Shown: positions 9,883 through 19,652, counted from the first letter of the stretch. The stretch: 64,000 nt of DNA from Paradesertivirga sp965650335 (GCA_965650335.1 CBFGOI010000005.1:1-64000); one strand, 5' to 3'. Notes: generated by a model not told the origin, from the letters alone. Made by a program: numbers and translations.

Positions 9883-11550
9883 TTATTTTATGATAAGAGA
9901 TTGATTAGTAGCACCCTGACTAAATTCTCCTCTTCTTACAGAGTTGGCAATACTGGTATTAGAGACCTTTATATTTGAACTGCGATCGCCAATGACATTA
10001 AATAAAAGCTCGGATCCTTGTTTGTATTGAAAATTATCGAAGCTTATTGAACTGCTGTTTTGAATATTAACAACTGGTTTAGTTTGTTCGCTTATCACAT
10101 TTACGTTTTTGAAATGAATTTCTTTTGCTTCTTCTATCTCTATTCCTTTTTCTGCCTGCAAGGTCATGTTTTCAAGAAAAATATTATTAATACTCATTTC
10201 GGGTAAACCGCGGACAAAGATTGCCCTCGCTGCGCCATCAGCTACTACATTACTGATATAAAAGTTTTTGAAGGATGGAGTTTCTTCAGTAACTGGCAAC
10301 ATTACTACTTTCGGCGCCTCACGTTTTTCTCCGGCAACCGGAACAGGATCAACAGCGGCATAATACATATCGAATAACAATGCATCGCCAACGATATCTT
10401 TCATATTGATATTTTTAATGAAGATATTTTCAACCACCCCCCCTCTGCCTCGGGTTGTTTTAAAACGAAGGCCAATATCTGTACCGATAAATGTGCAGTC
10501 AGAAACATATATATTTTTGGCTCCGCCAGACATTTCACTACCGATGACAAAACCACCATGAGCATGATATACTACACAATTTCTAACCACAACATTTTGC
10601 GTAGGCATTGCACGTTTACGGCCTTGTGCATCACGACCGGATTTGATACAAATACCGTCGTCCCCGACATCAAATACACTATTTTCAACTAACACATTGC
10701 TACATGACTCCAGATCGAGCCCGTCTCCGTTTTGCGCATACCATGGATTTTTAGCATACACATCTCTGATAATAATATTTTCCGACATCAGGGGATGAAT
10801 GTTCCAAGCCGGCGAATTCTGGAAAGTCACTCCTTCTAATAAAATATTCTTACACTGTGTCAGAACAATCAGGTTCGGACGCAGGAAATCTTTAATTTCA
10901 GCAAAATCAGAAGCAGTTTTACCCTCCGAAATTACGCCAGCCCCTTTGATTTTAGATCCTTTTAAAGAGCTTTCTGTCGGATACCAAATTTTCTTATCGT
11001 CGCTCAAGTAACCACCAGAAGCAAGAAGATTTTTCCACTGGCTTTCTGTAAGCTTATCCTTTTTCACCATTCTCCAGGCATCGCCGTTACCATCGATAAT
11101 CCCTTTTCCGGTGATGGCAATATTTACCAGATTGGTACCTGATACAGGAGACTGATTACGAACCGCTCCCAAACCCTCCCAATTGGTATGAACCAGCTTA
11201 TATTGCGACAGATCCTTTGTAAAAGACAATAGGGCATCCGGTTTTAAATGAACATTGACATTGCTTTTCAGCTCAATGGGCCCGGTAAGCCAAAGTCCCC
11301 CAGGAATTAATACAACTCCCCCGCCTTTTTGCGAACATGCTTCGATGGCTTTGTTAATGCTGTTGGTGTTCAGGGTTTTGCCATCTCCGACTGCACCATA
11401 TGTTACAATATTAAAGGTGTCTTTTTTAAACACCGGAGCCTTAACCACAGGCATTTTTGCAGGCCATGGCTTGGGAACGGCTTGAGAAAAGCTGTTAACC
11501 GAAAATATAAGAGCAATAATAGTTGAAAACGCAGAAAGTGTGTGCTTCAT
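9883..11550 (-). CDS. Polygalacturonase-like glycoside hydrolase family 28
   Basis: A 555-residue secreted protein with a signal peptide (ends VNSFSQA). The right-handed parallel beta-helix of GH28 fills residues 45-500. The full catalytic set is present: Asp276 in NGDGLD, Asp297-Asp298 in VGDDG, His331 in AHGG, and Arg362/Lys364 in LRFK. It hydrolyses alpha-1,4-galacturonosyl bonds of pectate. The long N-terminal part and insertion around 160-230 suggest an exo-acting or oligosaccharide-specific enzyme, which is inference. It is the first gene of an operon with GH105 and PL10. The 359-bp gap upstream holds a candidate LacI-type operator (11725-11750) and a perfect 15-bp inverted repeat (11867-11900). 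Confidence 0.95.
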   Translation of the reverse strand: MKHTLSAFSTIIALIFSVNSFSQAVPKPWPAKMPVVKAPVFKKDTFNIVTYGAVGDGKTLNTNSINKAIEACSQKGGGVVLIPGGLWLTGPIELKSNVNVHLKPDALLSFTKDLSQYKLVHTNWEGLGAVRNQSPVSGTNLVNIAITGKGIIDGNGDAWRMVKKDKLTESQWKNLLASGGYLSDDKKIWYPTESSLKGSKIKGAGVISEGKTASDFAEIKDFLRPNLIVLTQCKNILLEGVTFQNSPAWNIHPLMSENIIIRDVYAKNPWYAQNGDGLDLESCSNVLVENSVFDVGDDGICIKSGRDAQGRKRAMPTQNVVVRNCVVYHAHGGFVIGSEMSGGAKNIYVSDCTFIGTDIGLRFKTTRGRGGVVENIFIKNINMKDIVGDALLFDMYYAAVDPVPVAGEKREAPKVVMLPVTEETPSFKNFYISNVVADGAARAIFVRGLPEMSINNIFLENMTLQAEKGIEIEEAKEIHFKNVNVISEQTKPVVNIQNSSSISFDNFQYKQGSELLFNVIGDRSSNIKVSNTSIANSVRRGEFSQGATNQSLIIK

Positions 11551-11724
11551 AATTTACAAATTGATAATACGACGGTTTTCTGCTGTTTTTTAGCACACAT
11601 TTCAAGCTTTAATAAAGATTTACTTTTGTAAGACTTATGCTTAGTGTATTGCACAGAGAATGAACCCACCAACAAGTTTAGCGAGTTTCAAACAAAAAGA
11701 GTTAGCTTTTGGGAAATAAAGTTA

Positions 11725-11750
11725 TGCAATCGTTCCCGAGAACGTTTTCG
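11725..11750. promoter_or_regulatory. Candidate LacI-type operator (site a), upstream of GH28 operon
   Basis: TGCAATCGTTCCCGA (11725-11739) is followed by an overlapping inverted copy (11736-11750), with the two CG centres 12 bp apart. The dyad core CGTTCCCGAGAACG is one mismatch from a perfect palindrome. The same arrangement recurs beside the LacI gene at 43543-43568. It lies 175 bp upstream of the GH28 start. Binding by the window's LacI protein is inferred from recurrence only. Confidence 0.6.
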
Positions 11751-11858
11751 TTCTTGTGAATAAACCAATTACCACAAAAATCGGGCGGTTTAAAAAATAT
11801 GTCCGATTATAAAAATCGTTAAGCATCTTGAGTTTCGTTCCCTGGGCCCTACTTTTCA

Positions 11859-11900
11859 GGAAAAAGTTATGCATTAATGCCGTGCGGCATTAATGCATAA
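11859..11900 (-). terminator. Perfect 15-bp inverted repeat after SusD1: terminator or double operator
   Basis: Arms at 11867-11881 and 11886-11900 are perfectly complementary with a 4-base loop (GTGC). On the minus strand the stem is followed by TTTTT, as expected for an intrinsic terminator just past the SusD1 stop (11910). However, GGAAAAAGTTATGCA at 11859-11873 is identical to the flank of the LacI-proximal site (43532-43546), so it may also be a protein-binding dyad. Confidence 0.6.
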
Positions 11901-11909
11901 TAAAGATCC

Positions 11910-14006
11910 CTAATTTTGTGAGAAACCGTATCCGTTTGTTATAAGCCCTTTTGACTTGGCGATAGTTTCGGAAGATAATGGAAGAAGATAGCGAGGAGGA
12001 TCTCCAGCCTGGTATCCTTTAAAAATATCGGAGGTATATTGATCTTTATACTGAACAATTTTTGATCCCCAATCCGTTTTTACATAACCCTGCGCAACCA
12101 ACGCGGCCGCCTCAACACCATTTGGATCAATGTATCGATAGAGTCCCTTAATAGCGAGATTTCGCTTACCTGAAGAGGCAGTAAAACCTTTATCAGTCCA
12201 TGCATCGCTATTTCCGCGCCATCCCGGGCATTTTACAGGATAAGCCGGAGAAGTTTCATCTACGTTACACTGCGTTGTCAACATTTTGTTAATTCCAAAA
12301 TCAACCATGTTAACCGCTTTTACATAGATATAATTCGATATGGTGACACCATTCGGGAATGTGTAGTAACCATTCGTTTTCAAACCATTCACCATGGCTA
12401 ATTGAGTGTTCTTAATCTCCAGGATCTTTTCAGGCATTTTTCCAGTGCGGATTAGGTCATACCGACGTAACCCTTCACCAGCAAACTCAAGTTTACGTTC
12501 TTGTTGTATGGCTTCTTTTAAGGCATTGCCTGATAAAGCAGCAATGTAATTGGTAACTTGTATTGCCTGATCTGCAGCCGAAAACGCCCTGCTTCTTACT
12601 TTTTGTAATTCAGCTTTGGCCAATCCTTCCTCGCCCAATTCGGCATACACTTCAGCAAGCATTAAAATCACATCTGCCATTCGCATTTGTGGCCAATTAA
12701 CACCCGACTGCCGCTGTGACGCGATATACGGGTTAGGCATACGGCTTTCATCCCATTTATTATTAGCTAAACCGCCTAAATCGCGGGAGCCCGGAGCAAA
12801 AGAGATAATTCTTTCTGAAGCATTTCCCGAATTTGCAGTCACCGTTGCTGTTACATCCCTGCGTAAATCTTTGGGGTTATAGTCTCCATAATAAAATGAA
12901 GCGTGCATACGACTTTGACCATAGGCTTTGTTGGGATAGGTATTTTTGCTACCTCCGCCCGACGGTCTGCCAAATGCGTAGGGACGCTCAGAAAACTGGC
13001 CCTGAGTTTCGCCAACTTCGTATAATGATTCTGGACTTACCAACGGCTTGTCCACTAAACCCATGTTATATTGAAAATTGTACTGGAATGGATTGTTAAA
13101 TTCGGCTCCACGGGGATCGCTGGTAATTAACTTTGCGGTTCCGGAATTGTCTATACATGCCTTAAGATAGGTCTTCGCAATTTCGTAGTACTTTTTGTAA
13201 TCTGTACGGCGCACATATTTGGCATTCCACTTTACGCCACCAATTTGATCGAACGTCACATTGCCATAATTAAAATCGGTTCTGCGTAAACTATATCCGC
13301 CTGCAAACAAAGCCATTCGGCCGATCAAACCCTGAGCGAAAGTTCTTGAAAAGCGTTCCGCATTAATACCTCCTTCGCCGAGACGGTACATTAATGGTTC
13401 AACACGCTTTAGTTCTGAAATTTCAAAATCGTATATCTCATCACGGGATGTTAAAGCAGCGCTATCTAGTTGAGTTGTAGAATAAATCGCTTCCTTAAAG
13501 TGCGGCACATCACCAAAATATCTAATCAGGTTGTGATATGAATAGGCACGAAATACGGCGGCTTCTCCATAAAGCTGTGTCCATGCATTGGGGGTTCCAT
13601 CAGCGACCGCTTTTTGGTAGTCGGGCTTTTTCGCTATAGCCTCCATAATTATGTTAGCCCGGGCCGCCACTTTATAAAGATTCTGCCAGGCACTAACCGC
13701 ATTTGCATAATTAATAGATATTTCGGAGGCATACAGACCTTCGGGAATATGCCGTGCCTGCGCATCGTAGCTTTCAGGATGGGTTTCAGCGTCCGAACCT
13801 ACTACATCCAGGTCGTAAAACAATCCATTCATTCCGCCCCTCCAAATGTCGTAGTTTCCTACCATCACCTGGAATGCCTCACTTGGAGATAAGAATACAA
13901 ACTCCTGATCCACATTTGAAGGCGACTTTGCGTCGAGAAAATCTTTCTGGCAAGATGCTGCAATAAGCATCAAAACACTTGAAATGATATATATATACTT
14001 TTTCAT
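11910..14006 (-). CDS. SusD/RagB-family outer-membrane glycan-binding lipoprotein (SusD1)
   Basis: A 698-residue lipoprotein; the signal peptide ends in a lipobox (LMLIAASC) and the mature protein begins CQKDFLD, typical of SusD. The N-terminal SusD-like TPR part (to about 330) and the C-terminal RagB domain are visible. The latter includes the conserved VILMLAEVYAELGEEGLAKAEL helix region and FAGEGLRRYDLIRTG. At 698 residues it is longer than the usual 500-600. Such proteins cap the SusC transporter and bind oligosaccharides at the cell surface. It lies 43 bp after SusC1. Given the surrounding pectinases, the ligand is probably a pectic oligosaccharide, which is inference. Confidence 0.97.
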   Translation of the reverse strand: MKKYIYIISSVLMLIAASCQKDFLDAKSPSNVDQEFVFLSPSEAFQVMVGNYDIWRGGMNGLFYDLDVVGSDAETHPESYDAQARHIPEGLYASEISINYANAVSAWQNLYKVAARANIIMEAIAKKPDYQKAVADGTPNAWTQLYGEAAVFRAYSYHNLIRYFGDVPHFKEAIYSTTQLDSAALTSRDEIYDFEISELKRVEPLMYRLGEGGINAERFSRTFAQGLIGRMALFAGGYSLRRTDFNYGNVTFDQIGGVKWNAKYVRRTDYKKYYEIAKTYLKACIDNSGTAKLITSDPRGAEFNNPFQYNFQYNMGLVDKPLVSPESLYEVGETQGQFSERPYAFGRPSGGGSKNTYPNKAYGQSRMHASFYYGDYNPKDLRRDVTATVTANSGNASERIISFAPGSRDLGGLANNKWDESRMPNPYIASQRQSGVNWPQMRMADVILMLAEVYAELGEEGLAKAELQKVRSRAFSAADQAIQVTNYIAALSGNALKEAIQQERKLEFAGEGLRRYDLIRTGKMPEKILEIKNTQLAMVNGLKTNGYYTFPNGVTISNYIYVKAVNMVDFGINKMLTTQCNVDETSPAYPVKCPGWRGNSDAWTDKGFTASSGKRNLAIKGLYRYIDPNGVEAAALVAQGYVKTDWGSKIVQYKDQYTSDIFKGYQAGDPPRYLLPLSSETIAKSKGLITNGYGFSQN

Positions 14007-14049
14007 TTTAATATTCTATTTTTTCGTTTGTCATTAAATGGAACCCTTC

Positions 14050-17000
14050 TTAAAACTGAACATTTAAGCCCAATGTAAATGATCGAGCGCGTGGATAAGC
14101 GCCCCAATCCAGTCCGGTAGTTGGATATGTAGCGCCGCCCTGATCGGTGCGGACATTAACATCCGGATCGAAGCCTCTGTATTTGGTAAACAGGAGCGCA
14201 TTGTATATTGATCCGTATAAACGAAGTTTGCTTACACCAACCCGGTTTAGCACCTTGGCTGGCAAACTATATCCGAGCGTAACATTGTTCAAACGAAGGT
14301 AAGAACCGTCTTCGATACCCATGGAAGATACAACAGGATTCTCATGGTAAGGAAGAAAAGTAGTTGCATTCGCATTTAACGCACTTAACGCGGCAGGATC
14401 AGTAACACTTACTAATTGTCCGTTTTGAATATCGTAGATTTTATAGGAAGAGGCTAAATAGTTAAGTCTGTTTCTGTAAAGTCCGTCTTCTTTGGATCCG
14501 TAAAAAGCCGACAGATAGCTTGCATTATAAACTTGATTACCCACACTCCAATTGAAATCAAATCTAAAATCCAGTTTTTTGTAATTACCCGAAAGATTAA
14601 GACCTCCGGTATGTTTAGGATTCATATCTCCGATAACCGAAACATCACTCTCATTTACTACCCCATCGTTGTTTAAATCTTTAAACCTGATCACCCCGGG
14701 GTAAGCCACCTGGCCACCCGGTTTGTGGGCGCCGGTTCCCTGAACGGTCCCTATAATTCCCGTTGCAATATCCGGAACCCCAGCTTTCAAGGTATAGATA
14801 CCATTGGCATAAGTAAAATCATCAACTGTGTACCAGTTATCGTAGGTATATCCGCGTACCTGGCCTACTGGTTTACCCACTACAAGAGCATAGTCGCCGG
14901 TATTTGGCTGGGTCATTGACGAACCCCACTGCGTTTTATAAAGGCCATTTACACCTTCGGCAAGCTCATCTACCCTGCCTCGGTTAACATTGACACTTAA
15001 ATTAGTAGTCAAACTGAATTCTTTTGAACGGATTAGATCAGTACCAAGTCCTAGCTCAACACCCCGGTTACTTGTGCTGCCTACATTGTCGTATGTATAA
15101 ATAAATCCACTATATGGATCAATTGATGTAAGCATCAATAGATCTTTTGTAGAGTTTTTGTAGACCTCTAAAGACCCATACACTTTATTATTCAAAAACC
15201 CAAAATCAACACCAAGATTCCTGGTTATTGTAGTTTCCCATTTAAGATTTGGATTGGCAAGTGTTGCATCGGGAAGGTAGGCGGTCTGTTGCTGCTCATT
15301 TATAGAGTATCCGGTTGGCTTATCTGGGGCGCTCCAGTTCATTCTCCATAAGCGGGCGTTAATCGCATCGTTACCCACCGAGCCATAAGACAACCTGAGT
15401 TTTAGGTTAGAGATCCATTCAACGTCTTTCAGGAAGTTTTCATCCGAAACTCTCCAAGCCAGGGCGGCTGCCGGAAAATATCCCCAGCGATTGTTAGGCG
15501 CAAATCTGGAAGAGCCATCGGCACGAAAGGTTGCCGTAAACAAATACTTGCTGTTCAATGAATAATTTGCCCTTCCAAAAAAAGACAATAACCGGTTTGG
15601 CGTGCCAGCACTCGAGCTATAGCCAGAATTTGTAGCATTGGGGTCATCATAAAACTTGTTCATCATCGCAAAAGCCTGATCTGCGTCAAATGAGGCCGGA
15701 TAATATTTACCCCAGATTTCGGTACCTTTAGATCCTGAATTCATAAATTCCTGACCAGCAAGAAGGTTCAATGTATGATTTTTGCCCAGACCCTGTACAT
15801 CATAGTTTAATGTATTGGCCCAACGCATATTCCAACCTTCAGAGGTACTGATTTCGGCATTACCACCGAATGTTTTATTCCCCGCATTGTCAAAATAATT
15901 ATTGTAAACTGCTCCGGACCAGGTATTGTCGCGATTCCAGTTAGTATTCAGACCTAGTTCCGATTTCGCATTAAGACCTTTTATAACAGTCCAGTTTAAT
16001 GAAGTATTTGCCCTTATTGACCTCCTTACACGTTCGGGCATGTAATCGCCCATTCGTGAAACTGGATTGTAAATATCCTGCAACACATAATCGTATAAAC
16101 CAAGCTGGGTGTTTTTACTATCATCTAATTCTCCCATTACATCTTGTGTGGCAATTGGGCGAAACCAATAAGCTGTCGATAAAATCGATCCCTGACCATT
16201 TGTTGTACTTTCGTCGCCAAGAGAATTAATATTAGTAAAACGAGTATCAAGAGACAGAGAAAGCTTTTTAAACAATTGTTGATCGAGTTTAAACGACACA
16301 TTGGAACGTTTAAAATACGAATTGATCTTCATACCATCCTCGTCGATATGATTGAGAGCAATCAGAAACTTTGTTTTCTCCGTACCGCTGCTAATGTTGA
16401 TGTTATGGTTCTGAGAAAATGAATTACCATAGGCTTGTTTTGAAAAATTGGTAGCAGCCACGTTTTTATAATGGTCAATTCCCTCAGGATTATTGTAAGT
16501 AGCGCTTGATGCGCCGATGCCCCACAATTTTTCCCATCCCTGTGCATAAGAATTACTGATTGCCTTAGCATACGCCCAGTTATATGCCAGATAATCATAA
16601 GCACCCATGGTTTCCATGTACTTTGTCGGTGAATTAAATTTAGCGTAGCCATCGTACCCAATTTTTAGTTTACCATCCTTTCCGCTTTTGGTGGTTACGA
16701 TGATAACTCCGTTTGCACCACGAGCTCCGTAGATGGCTGTAGATGAAGCATCTTTTAACACATCGATGCTTTCTATTAAATTAGACGGTATATCATTAAT
16801 GGACCCGACAGGGAAACCATCAACAATAAACAAGGGTTCATTACTTTGAGAGATAGAACCACCACCGCGTACTCTTATGGAAATTGCCGCATCCGGACGA
16901 CCATCCTGACTTACAACATTCACACCAGGAAGCTTACCTGCCAATGCCTGTGAAGCATTAGCCACCGGAGCCGACGCTATGCTTTCGCCCGAAACAGAAG

Positions 17001-17664
17001 ATACCGCACCAGTCAGATCTCGTCTTTTAACCGTTCCGTAACCAATCACTACCACCTCGTTTAACTCGCTTGCGGTAGCATTAAGTACAATGTTCAGCGT
17101 GGTTTTTCCCAATACTTTTTGCTCAACTGTTTCGTATCCCAGATACGAAAATACCAGAATAGCATTTTCAGGTGCTGTAATCGAATACTCGCCATCGATA
17201 TTCGTGGTAACGCCCTTGTTAGATCCTTTTACTTTTATAGTTACGCCAAGTAATCCTTCGCCGGCCTTATCCGTTACTTTTCCACTTATTACAATGTCGG
17301 AAAGAGACTCTTTCTTTTGAATTGCGATAAGCTCGTTGTTAATAAACTGGTAACGTAAACCAGATCCTTTTAAGACTTCTTTTAAAGCTTCGTCGATGCT
17401 TGCATCTTCCAGTTTAACCGATATCTTCTGCGTTATCTCGCCAAGATTCTGATTATACAGAAACCTGTAAGAGGATTGTTCCTCAATCTTGCTTATTGCA
17501 TCAGCTATTGCTGATTTCTTTACCTGAAGATTAATTTTACCCTGAGAAAAACCTGTTGCCGAAGCACTTATCGCAAACAGAAGTATCAGAATTCCAGTTA
17601 GGTTCATAATAAGAACAAAATTTGAAGGGAACGATTTTCGAGAAACCGTTAAAAAACATTTCAT
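14050..17664 (-). CDS. SusC/RagA-family TonB-dependent transporter with STN signalling domain (SusC1)
   Basis: A 1204-residue outer-membrane transporter. Order of domains: signal peptide (to about residue 40), STN/secretin-TonB short domain (about 45-115, QGKINLQVKKSAI to LIAIQKKES), carboxypeptidase-D-regulatory-like domain (about 127-205), plug with GTVKRRDLTGAVSSV and the SusC signature DVLKDASSTAIYGARGANGVI, then a large beta-barrel ending in SFTLGLNVQF. The STN domain is the known contact for FecR-type anti-sigma factors, and fecR and an ECF sigma gene lie directly upstream. Cargo is probably an oligogalacturonide. Transport is powered by TonB, whose partner for this system is not in the window. 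Confidence 0.98.
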   Translation of the reverse strand: MKCFLTVSRKSFPSNFVLIMNLTGILILLFAISASATGFSQGKINLQVKKSAIADAISKIEEQSSYRFLYNQNLGEITQKISVKLEDASIDEALKEVLKGSGLRYQFINNELIAIQKKESLSDIVISGKVTDKAGEGLLGVTIKVKGSNKGVTTNIDGEYSITAPENAILVFSYLGYETVEQKVLGKTTLNIVLNATASELNEVVVIGYGTVKRRDLTGAVSSVSGESIASAPVANASQALAGKLPGVNVVSQDGRPDAAISIRVRGGGSISQSNEPLFIVDGFPVGSINDIPSNLIESIDVLKDASSTAIYGARGANGVIIVTTKSGKDGKLKIGYDGYAKFNSPTKYMETMGAYDYLAYNWAYAKAISNSYAQGWEKLWGIGASSATYNNPEGIDHYKNVAATNFSKQAYGNSFSQNHNINISSGTEKTKFLIALNHIDEDGMKINSYFKRSNVSFKLDQQLFKKLSLSLDTRFTNINSLGDESTTNGQGSILSTAYWFRPIATQDVMGELDDSKNTQLGLYDYVLQDIYNPVSRMGDYMPERVRRSIRANTSLNWTVIKGLNAKSELGLNTNWNRDNTWSGAVYNNYFDNAGNKTFGGNAEISTSEGWNMRWANTLNYDVQGLGKNHTLNLLAGQEFMNSGSKGTEIWGKYYPASFDADQAFAMMNKFYDDPNATNSGYSSSAGTPNRLLSFFGRANYSLNSKYLFTATFRADGSSRFAPNNRWGYFPAAALAWRVSDENFLKDVEWISNLKLRLSYGSVGNDAINARLWRMNWSAPDKPTGYSINEQQQTAYLPDATLANPNLKWETTITRNLGVDFGFLNNKVYGSLEVYKNSTKDLLMLTSIDPYSGFIYTYDNVGSTSNRGVELGLGTDLIRSKEFSLTTNLSVNVNRGRVDELAEGVNGLYKTQWGSSMTQPNTGDYALVVGKPVGQVRGYTYDNWYTVDDFTYANGIYTLKAGVPDIATGIIGTVQGTGAHKPGGQVAYPGVIRFKDLNNDGVVNESDVSVIGDMNPKHTGGLNLSGNYKKLDFRFDFNWSVGNQVYNASYLSAFYGSKEDGLYRNRLNYLASSYKIYDIQNGQLVSVTDPAALSALNANATTFLPYHENPVVSSMGIEDGSYLRLNNVTLGYSLPAKVLNRVGVSKLRLYGSIYNALLFTKYRGFDPDVNVRTDQGGATYPTTGLDWGAYPRARSFTLGLNVQF

Positions 17665-17737
17665 ACTTTTGATTAGGTTAAATTGAATAAACCAACTTGT
17701 TGATGGGTTGGGGTTAATTAAAGTTTAATCCGTTATG

Positions 17738-17763
17738 ACGGGGAATGCGCCAACATTCCTCGT
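17738..17763. terminator. Hairpin between fecR and susC1
   Basis: A 10-bp stem (17738-17747 with 17754-17763, one G-T pair, 6-base loop) lies between the fecR stop (17768) and the susC1 start (17664). The T-run (TTTTTTT, 17763-17769) follows the stem on the plus strand, whereas both neighbours are on the minus strand. It may be an attenuator or RNA-stability hairpin rather than a simple terminator for fecR. Confidence 0.45.
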
Positions 17764-17767
17764 TTTT

Positions 17768-18868
17768 TTATTTTATACCGGATGCATTTTTTTCATACGA
17801 TTTAATAAGTATTTCACGCCCGTGAATTTCAAAATCAAATGCTGCTACTTTTTTCAAAGCGTTAAATGCCTGGTCGGCCGTTTCCTTTTCAAAAGATCCG
17901 TTAAAAGTCAATGCCCGAACACTATCGTCTTGAAATTTGATTTCAACATTATACCAACGTTCGAGTTTTTTAGCTAAGTCGTCGAATCTTTCAGCCCGAA
18001 ACTCAACCCTGTTATAGATCCATGCTGTCTCTATCCGCTCTTTCTCCTGAAGTTTTGTATCCAGGTTAACTATTTTAAACAGTTTCTTCGACTCTAACCC
18101 TGATCCGGAAGGAGCAGCCGATACCGGAACAATCAATTTTTGATTAGGCACCAAAAACACTGACGGCCTTGTTTTATTAGCATTATCTGTCACCTCTATT
18201 TTTCCGTGCAAAAGTGTGGTTTCGATACTTCTATCGTCCGTATAACATTTTACGTTAAAAGCGGTGCCATGTACTTTAACATCAATTTTACCGGCATGTA
18301 CAATAAAAGGTCTGTTTTTTTGCTTTGCTACATCAAAGAAAGCCTCTCCCTCCAGTCGCACTTCACGTGTGGGGCCCGAAAGTTCAAAATCATAATACAA
18401 TTTAGAACCTCCATTTAACCACACGGTACTTCCATCGGGCAAAAGCACTTTGCTTCTGCTTCCATTCTGGGCTGCAACAATTTGCTCAGGCTTGGAAGCG
18501 GTCAAAGGAACTGGCCTGTTTAGGAAAAACAGGGCAATCAGGACGACCGAAGCGGCATACGCATATATTAAACGCTTCGAAAATAGCTTCCAAATAATGG
18601 ATTTTGATTTTTTTAACTCAACAGCACTTTCTCGCTCAATCTCGGCCTTAATAATGATTTTTTTGAACAAATTTTTCTCTTTCCCCTCTTCTTCCAGAAC
18701 ATTATCATCCGCTAAGTTCTTACTCCATAATTGCTTTAACAGGCTAAATTGCTGGTACAGACAGGGATCGTTTTGCAACAAAGCATTGAGTTCACTTTGT
18801 TCATCAGATGAAATTTCGCCGCTCAGGGAGCGACCGATCATGATCCATATTTTATTGCTATTGTCCAT
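17768..18868 (-). CDS. FecR-family anti-sigma factor
   Basis: A 366-residue single-pass inner-membrane protein. The N-terminal cytoplasmic part (about 1-90) should bind the sigma factor. A transmembrane helix follows (YAYAASVVLIALFFL, about 95-112). The periplasmic FecR domain runs from about 135 to 235 (RSKVLLPDGSTVWLNGGSKLYYD, EGEAFFDVAKQKNRPFIVHAG). A C-terminal DUF4974-type domain (FDDLAKKLERWYNVEIKFQD) ends at 366. It transmits substrate occupancy from the STN domain of SusC1 to the sigma factor upstream. It is separated from the sigma gene by 63 bp. Confidence 0.96.
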   Translation of the reverse strand: MDNSNKIWIMIGRSLSGEISSDEQSELNALLQNDPCLYQQFSLLKQLWSKNLADDNVLEEEGKEKNLFKKIIIKAEIERESAVELKKSKSIIWKLFSKRLIYAYAASVVLIALFFLNRPVPLTASKPEQIVAAQNGSRSKVLLPDGSTVWLNGGSKLYYDFELSGPTREVRLEGEAFFDVAKQKNRPFIVHAGKIDVKVHGTAFNVKCYTDDRSIETTLLHGKIEVTDNANKTRPSVFLVPNQKLIVPVSAAPSGSGLESKKLFKIVNLDTKLQEKERIETAWIYNRVEFRAERFDDLAKKLERWYNVEIKFQDDSVRALTFNGSFEKETADQAFNALKKVAAFDFEIHGREILIKSYEKNASGIK

Positions 18869-18931
18869 TAAGCTTTATAGAGCGCTTTTTAATGAAGACA
18901 GCAGAACGGAAAAAATCTACTAAAACTATTT

Positions 18932-19531
18932 TTATTTTTTTTGTGTGAGGAGAAATCCTCTAGGAGATTTGATATTCAAAGCAGAGCATAAACGCTTAAC
19001 TGCGATGGCCATTTGAGTGTCTATGGTGTTCACGGAAATCTGCAAAATTTCAGCGATTTCTTTGTATCGCAATTCATCCTCCCGCACCATCTGAAAAATT
19101 AACCTGCACCTTGGCGGAAGAGAATCTATTGCACCCTGAACTGATTGCATCAATTCTGAGGTAACTAAAAGATCGTGAGGAGTATGCTCTTTTGAATGCT
19201 GATCAAATTCTGAAACTTCGAGCGATTGGGTAACTATCCTCCGTGCTTCATGAGATAATGCATTTAAAGACTGGTGTTTAATTGCTGTATACAAATACAC
19301 ATTAAGATTCTGAATCTGAGTTACATCCTCCCGTTTACACCAGAGTTTTACGAACACATCCTCTACTACTTCTTCAGAAAGCTCTTTAGATTTGGTATAG
19401 GTTTCTGAAAATGCACGCAATCTTTTATGATAATAAGCATATATTTTTTCAAAAGCTTGCTCATCACCTTCTGATACCAGTTTTTGATATTCGCGCAAGC
19501 ACTCAAGAAAGGGTTTCTTATGCAAGTTCAT
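18932..19531 (-). CDS. ECF-type RNA polymerase sigma-70 factor (FecI-like)
   Basis: A 199-residue ECF sigma factor of the Bacteroidota PUL type. Region 2 spans about 20-90 (EKIYAYYHKRLRAFSETYTKSKELSEEVVEDVFVKLW) and region 4 about 130-185 (AIDSLPPRCRLIFQMVREDELRYKEIAEILQISVNTIDTQM), a helix-turn-helix for -35 recognition. With the FecR and STN-SusC1 genes directly downstream it forms a trans-envelope induction circuit for the SusCD1 operon. A possible promoter (19652-19621) and a candidate LacI-type operator (19671-19685) lie upstream of the start. This suggests that sigma supply is itself controlled by the LacI regulator. Confidence 0.96.
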   Translation of the reverse strand: MNLHKKPFLECLREYQKLVSEGDEQAFEKIYAYYHKRLRAFSETYTKSKELSEEVVEDVFVKLWCKREDVTQIQNLNVYLYTAIKHQSLNALSHEARRIVTQSLEVSEFDQHSKEHTPHDLLVTSELMQSVQGAIDSLPPRCRLIFQMVREDELRYKEIAEILQISVNTIDTQMAIAVKRLCSALNIKSPRGFLLTQKK

Positions 19532-19620
19532 AATTGGATAATAAGCAGCAAAAAATCTATTGCGAGAAGTAAAACAGAATCAAATGATCTGGCTTAGGAA
19601 TTGGCTAGCTTCTCTATCAA

Positions 19621-19652
19621 CAATGTTACACATTTGCGTACTCCTTTTCAAA
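19621..19652 (-). promoter_or_regulatory. Candidate promoter of the ECF sigma gene
   Basis: On the minus strand TTTG (19652-19649) is followed after 20 bases by TAACATTG (19628-19621), one mismatch from the Bacteroidota -7 consensus TAnnTTTG. The sigma gene starts at 19531, about 85 bases further on. The spacing fits the 19-21 bases usual for this promoter class. Confidence 0.45.

Larger units (their letters stand above)
11551..11909. other. 359-bp intergenic regulatory region between SusD1 and GH28
   Basis: There is no credible gene here. On the minus strand it should hold the terminator of the susCD1 operon and the promoter of the GH28-GH105-PL10 operon. It contains the operator-like element at 11725-11750 and the perfect inverted repeat at 11867-11900. 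TAAACTTG on the minus strand, near 11680, resembles a -7 element, but I found no matching -33 box. Confidence 0.6.

Noticed and set aside
18450..18923. 157-codon plus-strand frame opposite fecR
   Set aside because: Antisense to a well-supported anti-sigma gene; the translation has no recognisable domain.
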